Assembly: GCF_000090795.2 (NCBI RefSeq)
Contig: NW_003546580.1
Span: forward strand, 1-21,838
Source of the DNA: Amphimedon queenslandica
Lineage: Eukaryota; Porifera; Demospongiae; Haplosclerida; Niphatidae
Length of the DNA stretch: 21,838 bases
Direction of reading: 5' to 3'
Shown: positions 17,801 through 21,838 of the stretch, in pieces
How the letters are laid out: each line of letters starts with the position of its first letter
Numbering within the stretch: the stretch's first letter is position 1
Notes under the pieces: model-generated
Told to the model about the DNA's origin: nothing
Seen by the model: the letters and a program-made list of their open reading frames with translations, nothing else
Database searches by the model: none
Program-made: the position numbers and the translations under genes

Positions 17801-20800
17801 TCTTTCCGCTTCTTGCATAGGATTAAATTTCCTATGGTTTGGAAGGACTGGCTTTGATCGAAGTTTGTAATTGTAATTGGCAACAAATTCATAAAGAGAT
17901 ACATCTTCCATGTTATTCGGTCTTGTTGGATAAAAGTCTTCAATTATGCTAGGATTAAAGATGTCTTTCGAAGATCGATCCATTTTAGTTAAATATGAAT
18001 AGTTTTTGATTTTTCTGCTCCTCTTATGAGGCAAGTACACATTAACGTACTGTGCAGTTACTGATTTCATGTATAAACTTTCACCGAGAAGAAGATCGCT
18101 AGCTTCATATAGTCCTACTTCTTTAGCTCGAAGTAATTTTTGGCCGATTTTCCAAAGCCTGCTGTATATGTTGTCACAGCTGCTGACTTCATCCCATAAG
18201 TCCTGTGCATGACTCTTTTCTGCTTTAGTGACATATCCAGTTACATACTCTGTTAAGGAAAGACTCCTCTCTGCTATGTATTGCAGGTCCATATTTGCAC
18301 GCCACAATTTCAGCAGTAAAGGATAATAGTCGTTGACTTGAACTTCTTTTTCATTTCGTTTGAGATAATATATTTTATTGCATGATTTCAAGCTGTTTTC
18401 TACATCATTCATGGAAATACTATCTCGTACTGGTCTAGGTAAATCAAATCGGCATCTAGATACATAGGTCTTGCCGACTTTAATATTTCGCTTGCAGTAT
18501 TTGCTGTACTTGTGCATTTGGTATTTTGTTACCAAAAAATTTAAATCAGGCGACGTATTACTATCTGGTATATGACAGGTAATCCTATCTTGTATGAAAG
18601 AACAGACTTCTTCTGGATGATCGATACCTACAACAGGAGCATTTTTAATCCATAAAAGGATGTGATAATGAGGCGCTCCACCCATTTGATATTCCTTTTT
18701 AACATAATATTGCTCTACTTTGCCTAAAACACCTCTCTGGAGAATGACTATGTTAAAGAAATCCTTAAATTTGTATGAAAATTGTCACGATACTGAAACA
18801 GGGTCCTCAGTACATAATCTAGAAATACTATATGATTGTGGTGCATTATTCACTTTTCTTAAATATTGCGCTATATCTGCTGAATCATATTCAGCACAAC
18901 TTAATGTTAGGAAAAGCGTTGGTGAGCCATACTCAGCAATCATTGCTTTGACTTCACCTTTCACACGGAGCCAATATTGATTTGTGCCCCGTATTGGAGC
19001 CAACGTGGTACTTAAATTGCCCTCTAATTCTTCATCTAAAACATTAATTTTTTTCTAATATTTCAGTAACAGTTTGACCAACATTGCCCCTTGATGTTTT
19101 TAATAAATAATATATGCCAGTTTTTAAGGCCTTGTTAATTTTTAATCCGTAATAGTGCAAACAATATAAATGATTTCTACGAAATCTGGAATCTTTGTTT
19201 AAAGTCTTGATTTTATGTATTCACTAAATGATAAAGTCTGTGCTAGATAGCTTTGTCTGGGATGATGCTCTCCATATTGTCCAGTTGGAAATAAAGTAGG
19301 AAAGCATAACAAATCAAGATGCTCTTGCCTATTGTCTATAGGCGCTTCTTTTACATTCATTAATTTATATTGACTGATATCAGAACATGTTGCAATTTTA
19401 CTACCAAGTTTTCTTATGGTATATGCCGAAAGGCCTTCTAAATTTTGATCATTTGCTTTTTCAAGCATTTTACAAGTAATATTGCTAACAACTTGTATGA
19501 CATTTTTAGACAATTTGTCGATGAAATTATCATCTATGTTTCCATAAAGCCAATTTATTTCTTTTAATTTTCTTAGTGCTGCTTTTATTTTATTCACATC
19601 AACTACGCTACGCCAGACATTATTTGATTTAGTAGGCTGTCCATTAAGAATAATATAAAGTTCTGGAATAGGCAAGTGATTAGAATCTATACCAATCTCA
19701 TTTAAAGTTTCCATGGTTTTTTCTAATGGAAGGGGTAAATAAAACATTGCACCTTTCAGAGCCTTCAAAGAATTATATGTAGGCACTTTTAAGGTGTGTG
19801 TGCCTAGCCTAACAATTGTCTGAAAACATTTGGCTCTCTGTTTTAACTGGCAACTTAAAGGATCCAAATTTTCGAATTCTTTTGGTAGTGGCTCACACTT
19901 CAACCCATTTAGCACACAACGTGCAGGAACTTCATTTTTCCTAATAATAGATTTACAATGATTACAAATATACATAACTTTATTTAATGCTGTAGGATCA
20001 TTCTCTCTAATGTAATCTAATAGGATATTCCAAACATCGCTATCTAAATTTTTAGCTTCAGTGACAGATTTTTTTCTTAAAAGCGTCTCACAGCTACAAC
20101 AAGCATTAACAGCCTGATCAGACAAAGCTTTCTTAAATTCGTCAATAGCATCTGAATACTGAAAATAAAGTACAGTATCTAAGTTTTGTATTCTAAATGG
20201 GTCTTCTTCTTCACCATCATTAATAGCGTAATGCACATTACCAAAATCAGTCTCATTGGCTTCATTAATTTTTAAATTTATCAATTGTGGTATATCACCA
20301 TCAGCAAGGGAAGAATCAACATCTATTGTTAAATGGGCGTTTCTAGCAACATAAAAGTGTTTCAGAAGGCGTCTCAACAAAGGATAATGAACAGATGCAT
20401 TGCGTAAAATACGCAGTATGCTTTTACATTCAGTATCATTACTACTACACACAATAGGATGGCCTATACTTTCACAAACAATTTCTGAATATTTAAAATA
20501 TTTTTCAACATTATTTTTATCTTTTTTAACAATTACCGTTACATTAGAATTATCACATAAATCATGTTCATGCACTTGATCTATTTCTTCAACAAGCAGG
20601 GATCTAGTCAAATAATGCTTATTAGGACAATCATCACATGCATCTAAATGCTTCCTCAATTCTTAAATGGGTTCATCAAAATAACGTCTAACTTCAATAA
20701 TAGAACTAATGTCACTCTCTAATAAAGGCTTGCACCTGCTTGTACAGTGCCACTTGAGGGTAGGCTTTCTCTTATTAGTATACATTATGTTATTATCAAC

Positions 20801-21519
20801 ATTATCATCTTCAGAGTCATTATCATTACATTCTTCTACTCTATCAATACATGATACATCAACAACCCCTGCTACATAACAGATGCCATTTGTAGCAACA
20901 GGGATTGCAATTGCACTATCTAATTGGCTATCACAGATATCATTAGGATACAAATATGCTGATTCATAAAAATAAGGCTCACTATTCTTTGTGTGACATT
21001 GCTCACCAAAATCACTAAAGCTATTCAACTTCAATTTCCTAATGCTATTTGATGCACGTATCAATACGCCTACTTTGTGGGATCTGTTTTTCAAAACTGA
21101 TTCTAACAATATACTTGATGCAGCATTACATTTACTATCATATGATGTGTTCTCAAAATCTACACCTTTCATACTTGATGGCAATAAATCATCCACTATT
21201 TCGGGGCTGTAATATAATGCTTCTTTAATTTTCGTAAAATAATATTCCCCTGCTTCACTATTTGGTGCAGGTAATGAGTAATTAAAACGTAATCTATATA
21301 ATATTTAACCATAATTACGATCATAATCTTTATTTAGACGCTTCTTATTTTCTCTATTAAGTGCTATCTTTAATCTATCTATTTTGTTATCAGAAATTTA
21401 TATCTCAAAAACTTATCCTTTGTTGCACTTAATATTGCGTGTCTATTTTCATAATACCGTTTCTAAGATTTTTGCCTTTGTGGGTCCGGTTTTTGTTGAT
21501 AACGTTTTTTAGACAACAT
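14834..21519 (-). pseudogene. Helitron Rep/helicase with C-terminal OTU domain, nearly full length
   Basis: A rolling-circle transposase of about 2,230 codons from ATG 21519-21517 to TAA 14836-14834. In order: a Lys/Arg/Tyr-rich N-terminus; a HLDACDDCPNKH zinc-ligand motif (about 20655); a cysteine-rich DUF6570-like region (CCSCETLL, YICNHCKS); Helitron_like_N (CFPTLFPTGQYGEHHPR, about 19300); Rep with FLTLSCAEYDS, an HYH HUH motif in GGAPHYHILLW (about 18670) and a two-tyrosine EYVTGYVTKAEKS; a PIF1-type helicase with Walker A GVGGTGKS (about 17312-17289), Walker B IIIVDEVS, GDLLQLPPV and AYVALSRVR; a Lys/Ser-rich linker; then OTU with DGNC (Cys codon 15229-15227) and NHF His. Lesions: TAG 21463, frame change near 21395, TAA 21305, TAA 20663, 1-nt loss near 19199, 1-nt gain at 19048-19054, TGA 18785, TAA 16187, TAA 15065. 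The OTU fusion recalls Helentron-type elements. Confidence 0.9.
15440..15720 (-). repeat. Internal repeats in the Helicase-OTU linker
   Basis: Within the Helitron gene, a segment encoding LIVSIKLSNIKCK or LIVSIKLSSIKLK, each preceded by a DxCSS-like acidic/serine stretch, is repeated in tandem. A third, more diverged copy (LIVSTKFKDLKTK) lies just upstream in the protein. The two better copies are visible at DNA level as TTTGAGAGTTTTATAGATAC and TTGAGAGTTTTATAGATACA, about 105 bp apart. The linker is hydrophilic and probably disordered. Confidence 0.65.
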
Positions 21520-21838
21520 TATTTATTTAGTGGATTTTGGGAATACATTTTTTGCGAACACTCTAATGATTTTATATTTTTTCATCTTTGTTTTTGTTAT
21601 ACCAATTTTTAAACTTTTGCATAACAAAACTTGGGTTCAATCCGTTGTACTTTTTTGAATATGCAAGCTTATATTTTTACTGATTTTATATGCAATTCTT
21701 GCTTTGCTTTTGACCCTGTTACATTGTCTTATATAGTATGCTCTGGCATTTGATCTATTTTTGACCCAGTTAAATTACTTTTTCTTTTCCTACTTCCTTT
21801 TTTCACAACACCAAAATGATTACACTTAACGACAAAAT
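21520..21838 (-). promoter_or_regulatory. Helitron 5' flank with TATA-like site
   Basis: On the minus strand, CTATATAAG (21736-21728) lies about 210 bp upstream of the start codon and resembles a TATA box. Two direct copies of a TTTTGACCC(T/A)GTTA motif on the plus strand (about 21708-21722 and 21758-21772, 50 bp apart) bracket it. No other coding was found. The Helitron 5' terminus could be inside this flank or beyond the window. Confidence 0.3.

Noticed and set aside
1..21838. tRNA or rRNA genes
   Set aside because: I looked for cloverleaf-like A and B box sequences and rRNA motifs by eye and found none convincing.

Overview
This is an AT-rich, intron-containing, repeat-choked stretch of animal-type DNA. 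I see no bacterial gene organisation and no intact host gene I can name. The coding traces are transposon families typical of invertebrate genomes: hAT with a TTF-type zinc finger and DUF4371, a Mutator-like transposase joined to a YqaJ nuclease, a Helitron with an OTU domain, and a PHD-finger ORF. With a 53-nt intron and the low GC, they suggest an early-branching metazoan such as a demosponge. That assignment is inference; no single-copy gene confirms it.

Layout from left to right. (1) 1-493, minus: the 5' part of a PHD-finger gene, cut by the window edge. (2) 608-619: a transposon-terminus-like motif abutting a truncated hAT N-terminal relic (620-1000, minus). (3) 1830-4405, minus: a long, decayed hAT transposase (ZMYM1/DUF4371 type) with an unexplained insert near 2765-2960. 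(4) 4427-5460: a long inverted-repeat element, copy A, followed by a small proline-rich ORF (5563-5760, plus). (5) 6165-9290, minus: a very decayed large transposase-like gene resembling the Plavaka/CACTA-like proteins common in basidiomycetes. (6) 9382-11925, plus: a Mutator-like transposase plus YqaJ nuclease pseudogene, divergent from the previous gene. (7) 11970-12945: copy B of the inverted-repeat element, in the same orientation as copy A. (8) 12987-14007: a local duplication and a short tandem array. (9) 14549-14834: a 286-bp MITE with 21-bp perfect terminal inverted repeats and a TAA target duplication. (10) 14834-21519, minus: a nearly full-length Helitron Rep/helicase/OTU gene, readable over about 2,230 codons despite about six premature stops and three frameshifts. 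(11) 21520-21838: its 5' flank with a TATA-like site.

The strongest result is the Helitron. From codon 21307 to 14836 every segment lies in one frame, except for a short stretch between two compensating single-base indels, so its domain order can be read with confidence. The most unusual arrangement is the 9.3-kb junction. Two unrelated transposase relics diverge there from start codons about 22 bp apart, and the pair is bracketed by direct copies of one inverted-repeat element. I propose this as a possible composite element, but the sequence alone does not prove it. No RNA genes or CRISPR arrays were seen.
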